64,000 nt of DNA from Verrucomicrobiota bacterium (GCA_026398275.1 JAPLTF010000017.1:100846-164845), one strand, 5' to 3'. Numbered from the stretch's first letter, positions 36,454 through 44,748 are shown. Notes: generated from the sequence alone by a model not told the origin. Program-made: numbers and translations.

Positions 36454-36768
36454 TTATTTCGCGATTTTCTTCCGCCAGCAGCCGGCGACGTGGTCGTCCA
36501 CCATCCCCACCGCCTGCATGAACGCGTAGCAGATCGTGCTTCCGCGGAACTTGAATCCGCGCGCACCAAGGTCCTTGCTCATGGCGTCGGATTGCGCGGA
36601 GGTCGCGGGCACGTCCTTGAGCGTTCGGGGATTGTTCACCACGGTTTTCCCTCCGGTGAAACTCCAGATATATTTGTCGAAGGAACCGAATTCCTTTTGG
36701 ACCGCCTTGAAGAGCCGCGCGTTGTTGATGGCGGCCTCGATCTTCATACGGTTTCGGATAATGCCAAC
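36454..36768 (-). pseudogene. tag: 3-methyladenine DNA glycosylase I, 5'-truncated
   Basis: The frame encodes the C-terminal half of Tag: GIIRNRMKIEAAINNARLF, FGSFDKYIWSFTGGK, KDLGARGFKFRGSTICYAF and MQAVGMVDDHVAGCWR. The N-terminal about 85 residues, including the CxWC zinc-binding start and the catalytic Glu region, are missing. Upstream of the homology the DNA changes to repeat-like sequence abutting the mutY end. The remaining fragment cannot hold the active site, so it is a relic. Confidence 0.85.
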
Positions 36769-36843
36769 GATGGGAGGGTGAGGCTTTGGACGCTTCGCTC
36801 TTGCCTTCGGCAACCCTGTCTCCCTGCGGTCGGCTGCCCGAAC

Positions 36844-37845
36844 TCATATATTTCGGCTCGGACGGAGCCTCGCCCTCCCGGTGTGTTGTTCGAGGAGAAT
36901 CGCCAGCGCACGACGGTGTGGGGTGGGCATTGGAGGAAGGTTCGCGGGATCAAACGCCTTCCACCCCGCGCGGGGGCGGGCGCGGGAGATTTCCATGCGG
37001 ATGCGGTGCCTGGTAACGATGCAGGAAAGTTCGAGGATCACCTCCCCTTCCTGCCTGGTGGGGGGCAAAAGCCACAGGCCTTTCCATCGCGGGCCCGCTG
37101 ATGGCACAAGAAAGATCCCGCCTTTTGCCCTCGCGAACACACGAAGATCCCGCTCGTGGATTACGACCTTGCGCGGAGGTTTGAATGGAATCTTTTCCGG
37201 CGACACGGCCCGGCAGAACGTTCTCACCGGACACGACGGACAATCCGGCCGGCCCGCCTTGCAGATCAGCGCGCCGAGCTCCATGAGCGACGACGCATGA
37301 AGATATCCCCCCCTCTGCGGCAGCAGGGATCTGGCGGCCTGCTCGATAAAATATTTTCCTTTTGCATCCGTCACCGGCTTCCGGAAATCAAACAGCCTGG
37401 CGACGACGCGGATGATATTGGCATCGAGCACGGGCACCGGGCGGTCGAACGAAAATGCCGCAATCGCGGAGGCGGTGTATGGACCGATTCCAGGCAGCTG
37501 GAGAAGTTCCGGCATCCGGTCGGGAACGACTCCCCCGTGGCAGGCGACGATCTCCTGCGCAGCACGCCTCAGGTTCCTCGCGCGGGAGTAGTATCCGAGC
37601 CCTTCCCAGAGCTTCAGAACAGTTTCCTCATCCGAACCGGCAAGGGAAGCAATGTCAGGAAACCGCTTCATCCACCGCACGTAAAACGGGATCACCGCCG
37701 CCACGGTCGTCTGCTGCAGCATGAACTCCGAGACCAGCACCGCATACGGATCGCGGCTCCGGCGCCACGGCAGGTCGCGGCCGTTCTTCCGGAACCAGCC
37801 GTGCAGGCTGCGGTGAAATTTCCCGGGGTCGTGGTTGGATATCAT
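36844..37845 (-). CDS. mutY: A/G-specific adenine glycosylase
   Basis: 333 aa. It contains the HhH-GPD region with VSEFMLQQTTVAAVIPFYVRWM, ELLQLPGIGPYTASAIAAF, the catalytic Asp in VPVLDANIIRV and the [4Fe-4S] loop CKAGRPDCPSCPVRTFC (C-x7-C-x2-C-x5-C pattern with one extra residue in the first gap). A Nudix-like C-terminal domain follows. It removes A mispaired with 8-oxoG. The last residues are encoded by a repeat-like stretch, so the tail may be recent. It is divergent from rnhC, 36 bp apart. Confidence 0.94.
   Translation of the reverse strand: MISNHDPGKFHRSLHGWFRKNGRDLPWRRSRDPYAVLVSEFMLQQTTVAAVIPFYVRWMKRFPDIASLAGSDEETVLKLWEGLGYYSRARNLRRAAQEIVACHGGVVPDRMPELLQLPGIGPYTASAIAAFSFDRPVPVLDANIIRVVARLFDFRKPVTDAKGKYFIEQAARSLLPQRGGYLHASSLMELGALICKAGRPDCPSCPVRTFCRAVSPEKIPFKPPRKVVIHERDLRVFARAKGGIFLVPSAGPRWKGLWLLPPTRQEGEVILELSCIVTRHRIRMEISRARPRAGWKAFDPANLPPMPTPHRRALAILLEQHTGRARLRPSRNI
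36851..36880. repeat. Palindromic repeat at the mutY 3' end
   Basis: CGGCTC-GGACG-GAGCC flanked by CTCGCCCTCCC. It is read on the minus strand as the last codons of mutY (ARLRPSRNI) and shares style with other dispersed repeats, though not the TCC/GGA triloop type. Confidence 0.4.
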
Positions 37846-37881
37846 CTCGACAGTGCGGGGGATTACGAACTGAATTACGCC

Positions 37882-38802
37882 ATGTCGTCAGCAAAAACTT
37901 TGCACACCCACACGGCTCCCCTCACCCCGGAGCAGGCGGAGCACCTCCGCAAAGTGCTCAAGGAACAGGGCTACGAATTCGAGGAAAAGCCCTACATGCT
38001 CTACTCGGCGAGAAAGCTCAAACTCAACATCGCCGTTTACGAAAAGGGCCCGAAGGCGGTCATTCAGGGCAAGGGGATCGAGGAGTTCATCACGTTCGTG
38101 CTGGAGCCGGAAATCCTCGGCGAGGCGAAACTCGGCTACGAAGAGGTCCACTCGCCGGAGCTTTTCTCGCCGCACTTCGGGATTGATGAGAGCGGCAAGG
38201 GCGACTTCTTCGGCCCGCTCGTCATCGCCGGCGTCTATGTCGATGCCGCGCTGGCGAGGACGCTCCGCGACGCGGGCGTGCAGGACAGCAAGGCGATCGG
38301 CTCGGACAAGCGGATCCGCGACCTCGCCTCCGCCATCAGGAAATCCGGCGCACCCCACAGCATCGTCACCGTCGCCCCGCCGCGCTACAACGAACTCTAT
38401 CGCAAGATCGGCAACCTCAACCGCCTGCTCGCCTGGGGCCATGCCAGAATCATCGAAAACCTCTGCGAGCTCCGCCCGGATTGCCCGCGCGCGCTCTCGG
38501 ACAAATTCGCCGATGTCCGCGTCCTCGAGCGCGCGCTCATGGAGAAGGGAAAAAAAATTGTGATGGAACAAAGAACGAAAGCCGAGTCCGACTTCGCCGT
38601 CGCCGCCGCCTCGATCCTCGCCCGCGAAAAGTTCATCGACTGGCTGGCCGATGCCGAAAAGTCCGCCGGCATCAAGCTCCCAAGGGGCGCGTCCGCCGCC
38701 GTCAAAGCCGCCGCGCTGGCGCTCGTCGAAAAGCTCGGCCCCGACGCCCTCGAACACCGCGCCAAAACCCACTTCAAAACCGCCGCCGAGGTCCTCGCGT
38801 GA
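37882..38802 (+). CDS. rnhC: Ribonuclease HIII
   Basis: 306 aa from the ATG at 37882. An N-terminal TBP-like substrate-binding domain (LTPEQAEHLRKVLKEQGYEFEE..., about 1-90) is followed by the RNase H type 2 fold with FGIDESGKGDFFGPLVIAGV (metal-binding Asp and Glu), VQDSKAIGSDKRI, YNELYRKIGNLNRLLAWGH and QRTKAESDFAVAAASILARE. HIII enzymes replace HII in some lineages and remove RNA from RNA/DNA hybrids. The frame is open further upstream, but the domain and the typical length fix this start. Confidence 0.95.
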   Translation: MSSAKTLHTHTAPLTPEQAEHLRKVLKEQGYEFEEKPYMLYSARKLKLNIAVYEKGPKAVIQGKGIEEFITFVLEPEILGEAKLGYEEVHSPELFSPHFGIDESGKGDFFGPLVIAGVYVDAALARTLRDAGVQDSKAIGSDKRIRDLASAIRKSGAPHSIVTVAPPRYNELYRKIGNLNRLLAWGHARIIENLCELRPDCPRALSDKFADVRVLERALMEKGKKIVMEQRTKAESDFAVAAASILAREKFIDWLADAEKSAGIKLPRGASAAVKAAALALVEKLGPDALEHRAKTHFKTAAEVLA

Positions 38803-38904
38803 ACCTACTTGAGAATAGGCGATCAGGAGTAAATGGCCCGAAGCCAGGTGTGGAGGGATGGCCGCCGTGCCGTCCCATATTTCTGCTTGATGGCAGACAA
38901 AGTC

Positions 38905-38924
38905 GGCGCTGACGGCGCAGCGCC
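38905..38924. repeat. Hairpin GGCGCTG/CAGCGCC
   Basis: A 7-bp stem with a 6-base loop between rnhC and a membrane protein gene, 12 bp before the long palindrome. It is part of a repeat-rich 200-bp spacer. Confidence 0.4.
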
Positions 38925-38936
38925 CTCCAGTGAGGT

Positions 38937-38972
38937 TACAAAACTTTGATGCGGCCGCATCAAAGTTTTGTA
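38937..38972. repeat. 36-bp perfect palindrome
   Basis: TACAAAACTTTGATGCGG followed immediately by its reverse complement, with no spacer. It is bordered by GCGCCCTCC on the left and GGGAGGCGCGG on the right, which extend the symmetry imperfectly. No gene overlaps it. A spacerless palindrome of this length is unusual because such DNA is unstable in replication. Confidence 0.85.
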
Positions 38973-39011
38973 CGGGAGGCGCGGGGCGATCCCGCTTGCA
39001 TCGGGTGGTTT

Positions 39012-39410
39012 ATGATCCACATTCCACACGCAATGCCAAAGCTCGCCATCATTTTCGGAATCGTGCTCGATGCTCTCGGCGTCGCGGCATTCATCGCGGC
39101 CGGGGCCACCCACCTCACGGCGCTGATCCCGTCCGGTTTTGGGACGATCATTTTTCTGAGCGGCATCCTGGCACATGTCCGGCCGGATTTGCGCAAGCAC
39201 GCCATGCATGTGGCCGCGATGTTCGGCTTGTTCGGGACACTCGCCGGACTCGGCGTGGGGCTGGGCACATTGCTCTCAGGCCCCGTCCAGCGGCCGGTGG
39301 CGGTCGTCCTGCAGATCGCAATGGGCCTGATCGCGCTGGTTTTTCTTGTGCTCTGCGTGAAGTCGTTCATCGATGCGCGGCGCGCGAAGCCGGAAAACTA
39401 CGGCGTGTAG
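39012..39410 (+). CDS. Small four-helix membrane protein
   Basis: 132 aa from the ATG at 39012, which has GGGTGG a few bases upstream (an ATG at 39033 is possible). Four membrane helices are predicted, at about 12-32, 38-56, 68-90 and 95-118, with a short polar tail (RRAKPENYGV). Motifs such as RPDLRKHAMH between helices 2 and 3 do not point to a known family. Function unknown. Confidence 0.6.
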   Translation: MIHIPHAMPKLAIIFGIVLDALGVAAFIAAGATHLTALIPSGFGTIIFLSGILAHVRPDLRKHAMHVAAMFGLFGTLAGLGVGLGTLLSGPVQRPVAVVLQIAMGLIALVFLVLCVKSFIDARRAKPENYGV

Positions 39411-39418
39411 AGCGGAAA

Positions 39419-39530
39419 TCTCACGGTCGCGTTGTAGGGGTGCTCTCTGAGCGCCCATCCCCGCGGGCCTGCCGCGCGACCGGGGTCACAGACCCCGGCT
39501 ACAGCCTGCGGCCTCCCAAACCGGAATGTG
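39419..39530. repeat. Dispersed repeat element, copy A
   Basis: About 110 bp beginning TCTCACGGTCGCGTTGTAGG and ending CCTCCCAAACCGGAATGTG. It is about 85-90 percent identical by eye to copy B near 42 kb. It contains an internal dyad (CCGGGGTCACAGACCCCGG). Confidence 0.75.
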
Positions 39531-39542
39531 GATATACGGCTA

Positions 39543-39582
39543 CAAAAAGGACGGGGGCACCCCGTTGCCGGAGCACCCCCGC
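39543..39582 (-). terminator. Intrinsic terminator of rnpB
   Basis: Read on the minus strand: CGGGGGTGCTCCG, loop GCAA, CGGGGTGCCCCCG, then TCCTTTTT. It is a 13-bp stem with three G-T pairs, directly after the 3' end of the RNase P RNA. Confidence 0.8.
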
Positions 39583-39583
39583 T

Positions 39584-40014
39584 TTCAGATGGCTGTAAGC
39601 CGGATTCTGTCCGGTCCGCGGCTTGCGCCGGAACCTGGACGGCCATTTGTCTTGCCCCGCACCTTTCGGGCGGGGCAGTCCTTGCGGACTGCGACTATTA
39701 CCCGGAGGTCCCCCTCGGCTTTCGCCTCGGGATCGGGCAGGCAACCCGGATCCTCCTGTTCTGTCTTGCACCGCATGGGGTTTTTCGTGCCCCCGGACTC
39801 GCGCCCGGGGCGGTGGGCTCTTACCCCGCCTTTTCACCCTTGCCCTCCGGCTTTCGCCGGAAGGCGGTCTGTTCTCTGTGACACTTTCCGTCGGCCGGAA
39901 TTTTCACTCCGGCCTCCCGCGCGTTCTACGCGGCATGCCGCCTTGTGGTGTCCGGACTTTCCTCTCCCCGCCCGCCTTTCGGCAACCGGAGAACGGCCGT
40001 CCGCCATCGAAGAA
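39584..40014 (-). ncRNA. rnpB: RNase P RNA, bacterial class A
   Basis: About 430 nt. Hallmarks on the minus strand are AGAGGAAAGTCCGGAC (P4 5' strand, at 39950-39965), GGGGTAAGAGCCCACCG (L15/CCA-binding region) and ACAGAATCCGGCTTACAG (P4 3' strand, about 39595-39610). The ends pair through GATGGC (40003-40008) and GCCATC (39588-39593), giving P1. It is the catalytic RNA that matures tRNA 5' ends. Boundaries are approximate to within about 10 nt. It is followed by its own terminator. Confidence 0.95.
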
Positions 40015-40054
40015 AAGGTTACACCACGCCCAGGACTCGTGCAATAGTGGACGC

Positions 40055-40669
40055 ATGGGGTCAATAACATGCAGTGCATCACGCGGAAGTTTCCGGGGTA
40101 GGGCTGGACGTCCCAGCCAGCCGCAGGGGAGATTCCCGGCCAGCCCGGAGGTCTGTCCCTACCAGTCTTCCCGCGACGGTCACATTTCCGTCGGGCGCGG
40201 AACTTTTGCTCGCGGTTTTTTCCTTCTGCTCGCGGCGGCGGGACTGAGCGTGCCGGATTTGTATGCGAGAGAGCCGGTCTCGGGCGAGGGCTACACGAAG
40301 CAGATCGCGGTGACCCCGCTTCTGCGAACAACCAAGACGGCGTGCGGCCAGGCAATTGCCTACCCGAAAACCGACTCGCCCCAGGTGACTGCGGTGATTG
40401 TGGACATCCCGCCGGGTGCCGAAACCGGATGGCACCAGCATCCCTTCCCCTGCTATGCCTACATTTTGTCGGGGAAACTCACCGTTGAGGTGAAGGGGGG
40501 AAAGCCACGCGAACTCCACGCGGGCGAGGCTCTTGTCGAGGTCGTGAACACCACGCACAACGGCATGAACAAAGGAACCGACCCGGTGCGCTTGGTGATG
40601 TTCGTGACGGGTGAGGAAGACAAGCCGTTCACTGTCCGGGTCCCCGGTCCGGCGGCGGCAGAAAAATAG
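40055..40669 (+). CDS. Secreted cupin-domain protein
   Basis: 204 aa if started at the ATG 40055. The secure part begins near residue 50 with a signal-peptide-like run (FARGFFLLLAAAGLSVPDLYA), then a single cupin: VTAVIVDIPPGAETGWHQHPFP (two metal-binding His), CYAYILSGKLTVEV and ALVEVVNTTHNGMN. The first about 35 residues are encoded by a repeat (40097-40163), so the true start is uncertain and may be an unusual codon nearer the signal peptide. Cupins of this sort bind a metal and small ligands; the role is unknown. Confidence 0.7.
   Translation: MGSITCSASRGSFRGRAGRPSQPQGRFPASPEVCPYQSSRDGHISVGRGTFARGFFLLLAAAGLSVPDLYAREPVSGEGYTKQIAVTPLLRTTKTACGQAIAYPKTDSPQVTAVIVDIPPGAETGWHQHPFPCYAYILSGKLTVEVKGGKPRELHAGEALVEVVNTTHNGMNKGTDPVRLVMFVTGEEDKPFTVRVPGPAAAEK
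40097..40163. repeat. Inverted-repeat element at the cupin gene start
   Basis: 67 bp with ends GGTAGGG and CCCTACC and inner pieces GGGCTGG/CCAGCC. It has MITE-like symmetry and lies inside the predicted 5' part of the cupin gene. Confidence 0.55.
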
Positions 40670-40692
40670 CGTTTGGAGGAACCTGCCATCAA

Positions 40693-41961
40693 ATGAACGT
40701 CTACCGCGTCGATCAAAAACTGGTCTCGCATCCGCTCGAAGATATTGAGGCGGAGGTCTTCCGCCAGCTCGACGGGCTGGGCCTCACACCTCCCCGCGGC
40801 CGGGTTGCGATCACCGCAGGGAGCCGCGGAATCGACAACATCGTCCGGATCACAAAGGCCGCGGGCGACTGGCTGCGCGCGAACGGCGCTGAGCCATTCC
40901 TCGTCCCCTGCATGGGTTCCCACAACGGCGCGACCGCCGAGGGTCAGCGGCAGATGGTCGAGTCGCTCGGACTCACCGAATCCGCCACCGGCATGGAGAT
41001 CCGCTCCAGCATGGACGTGGTGAAGGTCGGAACCGTGTCCTCCGGGGATGTCTGGATGGACCGCCACTGCCACGAGGCGGACGGGGTCCTCGTCCTCAAC
41101 CGGATCAAGCTTCACACCTGCTTCTCCGGCCCGGTGCAGAGCGGGCTGACGAAGATGATGGTGGTCGGCATGGGGAAAATCCGCTCGGCCGAAACCTTTC
41201 ACTCCGCCCCCACCCCGGCGATGAAGGACATGCTTCTCGAAATGGGATCGCTCATCGTGGGCTCTGGAAAGATTTTCTGCGGGCTGGCCATCCTTGAGGA
41301 CGGCTATGACCGGACGGCGGAGCTTCACGCCATCGCGCCCGGCGAAATCCTTGCGAGGGAGCCCGCCCTGCTCGAACGCCACCGCCACTATTTCCCGGCG
41401 CTTCCCTGCGACGACCTGCGGGTCCTCGTCGTCGGCGAAATCGGAAAAACCTTCAGCGGGTCCGGCATGGATACCAATGTCATCGGGCGGCGCGGCATCA
41501 GCGGCTACGAGGATCTCGACCGTCCGCGCATTGCTGTCATTGCAGCGCTTGGACTCTCCGAAGCCTCCCACGGAAACGCCATCGGCGTCGGCCTTGCCGA
41601 CTTCATCACCCGCCGCCTGCGCGAGGCGATCGACGAAAAGAAAACTTTTCTCAATGTCTACACGACCGGCGAGATGCGCCGCATGGCGATTCCCTGCACC
41701 CTGAGCGATGACGAGGAAGTCGTGGAGCGCATCCGCGAGCGCTATGGAGATTCCGGTTGGATGGTTGTGCCAAACACCCTCCACCTCGAAACACTCTACT
41801 GCTCGGAGGATATCGCGGAGGAGCTGCGGGCGAGCAGTCGCTGCACAGTCGCCGGCTCCCCGGTCCCGCTGGAGTTTCGCGAGGGGAGACTCACGCTTTT
41901 TGAACCACTAATTTCCACTAACCCACATGTCTCACAGTCGCGTTGTAGGGGTGCTCTATGA
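40693..41961 (+). CDS. LarA-like (DUF2088) protein
   Basis: 422 aa, beginning MNVYRVDQKLVSHPLEDIE. It shows a lactate-racemase-like N-terminal domain (RVAITAGSRGIDNIVRITKA) and matching His-rich spots (GSHNGATAEGQRQMVESLG, LNRIKLHTCFSGPVQSGL, MVVGMGKIRSAETFHS). LarA uses a nickel-pincer cofactor; whether this relative does is unknown, and no larB/C/E genes are near. The final residues (VSQSRCRGAL) are encoded by the repeat copy B, so the native C-terminus was replaced. Confidence 0.8.
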   Translation: MNVYRVDQKLVSHPLEDIEAEVFRQLDGLGLTPPRGRVAITAGSRGIDNIVRITKAAGDWLRANGAEPFLVPCMGSHNGATAEGQRQMVESLGLTESATGMEIRSSMDVVKVGTVSSGDVWMDRHCHEADGVLVLNRIKLHTCFSGPVQSGLTKMMVVGMGKIRSAETFHSAPTPAMKDMLLEMGSLIVGSGKIFCGLAILEDGYDRTAELHAIAPGEILAREPALLERHRHYFPALPCDDLRVLVVGEIGKTFSGSGMDTNVIGRRGISGYEDLDRPRIAVIAALGLSEASHGNAIGVGLADFITRRLREAIDEKKTFLNVYTTGEMRRMAIPCTLSDDEEVVERIRERYGDSGWMVVPNTLHLETLYCSEDIAEELRASSRCTVAGSPVPLEFREGRLTLFEPLISTNPHVSQSRCRGAL

Positions 41962-42049
41962 GCGCCCATCCCCGCTGGCTTGCCAAGCGACCGGCGGTCA
42001 CAGACTGCGGCTACAGCCTGCGGCCTCCCAAACCGGACCGTGAGACATG
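41926..42049. repeat. Dispersed repeat element, copy B (MITE-like)
   Basis: 124 bp with terminal inverted repeats CATGTCTCAC and GTGAGACATG. The inside matches copy A (39419-39530). It supplies the last codons and stop of the LarA-like gene. A partial end of the same family (AAACCGGAGTGTGAGACATG) is seen at 20390-20410. Confidence 0.8.
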
Positions 42050-42078
42050 CGGGCTAGCGGTTCCCAAATTGAAAACTG

Positions 42079-43269
42079 TCAGCGGAACCGCTGGCGCAGC
42101 CACCCGAGGTCGAAGCGGTCGCCGGGGCAGTCGGTGGGCTTGGGATTGATTTCCTTGTGGCCCTTCACGATTGCGGACTTGCCTTTGATTTTTCCGACGC
42201 GCGAACGCAGATACGTGATGAGCTCATCCAGGGCATCGAGCTGCTGGGGGGTGGGCTTGTCGCGGTTCAGGTCCCCCACCAGGCAGATGCCGAGGGCGAT
42301 GTTGTTGAGGTAGTCGCTGGCGACATGCCCGCCGTTGATCTGGCGGGTCCAGCGGTTGCCGATTTCGATTTCCCCGTTGCCGGAGGAATTCCCGTTGCCG
42401 ATGACGAAATGATACGCGAGCCCGTTCTGCATTTTCCGGACGCGCCGGTGGTAGACATCGAAGATCCGGGCGTTGCCCTGGCGGGTTCCGCTGTTGTGGA
42501 CGATGATGTATTTCCATCGCCCGCGCTGGACCTTCGCCTGGTCGATCGCCTTGCGGACCGCCGGGGTGAGATACCGGTAGCGTTTGAAAAATCCGCCGAA
42601 CTGGGCCTTGGGCGCGGGCTCGATCCCCTGGTCATCGTCGAGCCCGGATTTCTCCACGACGATCGGAGCGTCGAGCGGCCTGCCCTGCGGGGTTTTGCCC
42701 TGGGGGATTTGCGCCGGGCTGATGGCGGGAACCGCATGGACAGGCGTGCCCTCGGGTGGCGCAGGAGGTTTTTGAGGTTCGCGCACGGGCTGGTCGGGCA
42801 CATCGATGATGTCCGGAGTTCCCGAGGCTTTTGGCTTTTCTTTATCCGGGGACGGTTCAGGGGCTGGCTTCTTCGGGCGCGGGGTCGGCGTCTCTTCGGG
42901 CTCCGGTGTCGGTTTCTTGTGATGTGGGACCGGTGTCTCTTCGGGCACTGGCGCTGGCTTTTTGGGAGGCGGAGTTTCCTCCGGCGGCAGCTTTCCCTCG
43001 GGCTCCGGAGTGGTCTTCGGTGTGGGCTTGGGAGTCGGTTTGGGGGTCGAGGCGGGCTGGGGTTTCGGACGGGGAGTTGAGGATGGGGACGGTTTCGGGA
43101 CCGGGCGGATATCCTCGCGCGCCTGGAGGAAGAGGCGTCGCTTTTCCTCATCGCTCATCTGGGCACGCACGGTCGGGACCAGGAGAAGAACCCATCCCAA
43201 CAGAAGCATCCAGACAACAAGGCGTCGTTTCCGCACGCCGCACACTAGCAAACCGGAGGGCATGATCAA
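42079..43269 (-). CDS. N-acetylmuramoyl-L-alanine amidase-like (PGRP type) secreted protein
   Basis: 396 aa. A signal-peptide-like region (about 17-36) is followed by a 160-residue Pro/Lys/Thr/Glu-rich linker with (PKPTP)n-type repeats, then an Ami_2/PGRP domain: WKYIIVHNSGT, NGLAYHFVIGNG, INGGHVASDYLNNIALGICL and VKGHKEINPKPTDCPG. The zinc ligands are His of VHNSG, His of GHKEI and the Cys of DCPG. It would cut the bond between muramic acid and the stem peptide. The linker probably spans the wall. Convergent with the LarA-like gene. Confidence 0.88.
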   Translation of the reverse strand: MIMPSGLLVCGVRKRRLVVWMLLLGWVLLLVPTVRAQMSDEEKRRLFLQAREDIRPVPKPSPSSTPRPKPQPASTPKPTPKPTPKTTPEPEGKLPPEETPPPKKPAPVPEETPVPHHKKPTPEPEETPTPRPKKPAPEPSPDKEKPKASGTPDIIDVPDQPVREPQKPPAPPEGTPVHAVPAISPAQIPQGKTPQGRPLDAPIVVEKSGLDDDQGIEPAPKAQFGGFFKRYRYLTPAVRKAIDQAKVQRGRWKYIIVHNSGTRQGNARIFDVYHRRVRKMQNGLAYHFVIGNGNSSGNGEIEIGNRWTRQINGGHVASDYLNNIALGICLVGDLNRDKPTPQQLDALDELITYLRSRVGKIKGKSAIVKGHKEINPKPTDCPGDRFDLGWLRQRFR

Positions 43270-43281
43270 GCAGTGCGAGGA

Positions 43282-44016
43282 TCAATAGATCACGCGGACC
43301 AGACAGAGACCTTCGGCGGGGGCCACATGGTTCATGCGCGGCCCGGCAGTTTTGAGCCGGTGCCGGATCTCGTCGAGCGTGAGCCGCCCGGCCGCGCACC
43401 GGACCGCGGAGGCGGCCAGCATCCGCACCATCTTGTAGAGAAACCCCTCGCCTTCAAACGTGAGCGTCCATGAGGAGCCATTCCTGGCGGGACGGATGGC
43501 CGATAGCGTCCGCGTTGTCGGCTCGGGAGCCTTGGAGCCGCGCGCGCAGAACGCCGCAAAATCGTGGCGGCCTGGAAAAATCCTGCATGCGGACCGGAGG
43601 AGATCCCCGTCGAGCTTTCCCGGCACATGCCACGCCCGGTTGATCAGCAGCGGCGGCATCACGGGACCGTTCCAGATGGTGTAGCGGTAGATTTTCCCCT
43701 TGGCCGAAAAGCGGGCGTGAAAATCCGGCGCGGCTTTGCGCAGGCCCATCACGCGGACTCCGGGAGGGAGGTGCGCGTTCAGGGCCGGGAGCCACGAGTC
43801 AACCGGCAGGCGGTCATCGGGAACGTCGACATGGGCGGTCTGCCCGGCCGCATGGACGCCGGCATCGGTGCGCCCGGCACCGTGGACGATGATCCGCCCG
43901 CCGCAAAGCAGTTGGAACGCGGACTCCATCGCATCCTGCACAGCCTTCCCGTGCGACTGGCTCTGCCATCCGGAAAACCGCGTCCCGTCGTAGGCAACGG
44001 TCAGCCGGAGTCTCAT
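43282..44016 (-). CDS. truA: tRNA pseudouridine(38-40) synthase
   Basis: 244 aa. It has the TruA start RLRLTVAYDGTRFSGWQSQ, the catalytic Asp in GAGRTDAGVHAAGQ, NAHLPPGVRV, RYTIWNG and FLYKMVRMLAASAVR at the end. It modifies the tRNA anticodon stem. It overlaps ruvX by 4 bp, forming a two-gene unit. Confidence 0.96.
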   Translation of the reverse strand: MRLRLTVAYDGTRFSGWQSQSHGKAVQDAMESAFQLLCGGRIIVHGAGRTDAGVHAAGQTAHVDVPDDRLPVDSWLPALNAHLPPGVRVMGLRKAAPDFHARFSAKGKIYRYTIWNGPVMPPLLINRAWHVPGKLDGDLLRSACRIFPGRHDFAAFCARGSKAPEPTTRTLSAIRPARNGSSWTLTFEGEGFLYKMVRMLAASAVRCAAGRLTLDEIRHRLKTAGPRMNHVAPAEGLCLVRVIY

Positions 44017-44423
44017 GCCTGGGAATCCAGCCAGCTCTGAAGCAGGATCTGCGCGGCGACCTGGTCGATCATGGCCTTCTGCGCCCGCGCATTTTTTCCG
44101 GCCTCATGAAGCGATCGCTGGGCGGAGACGGTCGTCAGCCGCTCATCCCATGGCACGACCCTCGCCGAGGTCCCCACCTTCAGCGCTTCAATAAATTCCC
44201 GGGCCTTCTGCGCGGCGGGGCCGAACGACCCGTCCATGTTCCGCGGCATGCCCACGACGACCGTCTGCGTCCCCTTCTCCTTGATGATTTCCAGAACCCG
44301 CTGCATGACACGGCCTGACTTGACCTGGATCGTCTCCATCGGGTGCGCCAGCATTCCGAGATCGTCGCTGACGGCGATTCCCACGCGGGCATCCCCGAGA
44401 TCAATTCCCAATGAGCGATTCAT
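44013..44423 (-). CDS. ruvX: Holliday junction resolvase-like RuvX (YqgF)
   Basis: 136 aa. The RNase H-like fold begins LGIDLGDARVGIAVSDDLG (catalytic Asp), with VVVGMPRNMDGSFG, VVPWDERLTTVSA and DQVAAQILLQSWLD. YqgF proteins process the 16S rRNA 5' end and are also called putative resolvases. It is the first gene of the ruvX-truA pair. Confidence 0.95.
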   Translation of the reverse strand: MNRSLGIDLGDARVGIAVSDDLGMLAHPMETIQVKSGRVMQRVLEIIKEKGTQTVVVGMPRNMDGSFGPAAQKAREFIEALKVGTSARVVPWDERLTTVSAQRSLHEAGKNARAQKAMIDQVAAQILLQSWLDSQA

Positions 44424-44466
44424 TTGCGATTGAAAATCTCATACCGTCCCCGTAGGTTCAATCACC

Positions 44467-44748
44467 ATGTCACAATTGTCATTGGACAAATTCGGAGAAA
44501 ACCTCCCGGTTTCGGGAGTGGTCGCATTTTCGCAGGTGGCCGTCGGCTTGGGCGTCGGGATTCTTGTCGCCGACCGCATCGGACGAAACGCACGGCGCGG
44601 GTTGGCCATCGGCCTTCTGAGCGCCGGAGTCGCAACGCTCGTGCCGGTCGTCTGGGGAGTCATCTCGAACTTCAGCCACCGGCCGGGATCCTCGCGCACG
44701 ATGCAGAAGCGCCTGGATGGCATCCGCCGCGCTGCCGGGGGCGGGTAA
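44467..44748 (+). CDS. Small membrane protein of unknown function
   Basis: 93 aa with two membrane helices (about 18-37 and 45-66, the second AIGLLSAGVATLVPVVWGV) and a basic tail (RTMQKRLDGIRRAAGGG). It is divergent from ruvX and ends 17 bp before maf, so the two may be co-transcribed. No family was recognised. Confidence 0.65.
   Translation: MSQLSLDKFGENLPVSGVVAFSQVAVGLGVGILVADRIGRNARRGLAIGLLSAGVATLVPVVWGVISNFSHRPGSSRTMQKRLDGIRRAAGGG

Noticed and set aside
42600..43100. Repeat-rich coding stretch in the amidase gene
   Set aside because: A Pro/Lys-rich wall-spanning linker in a normal secreted amidase; no sign of insertion.
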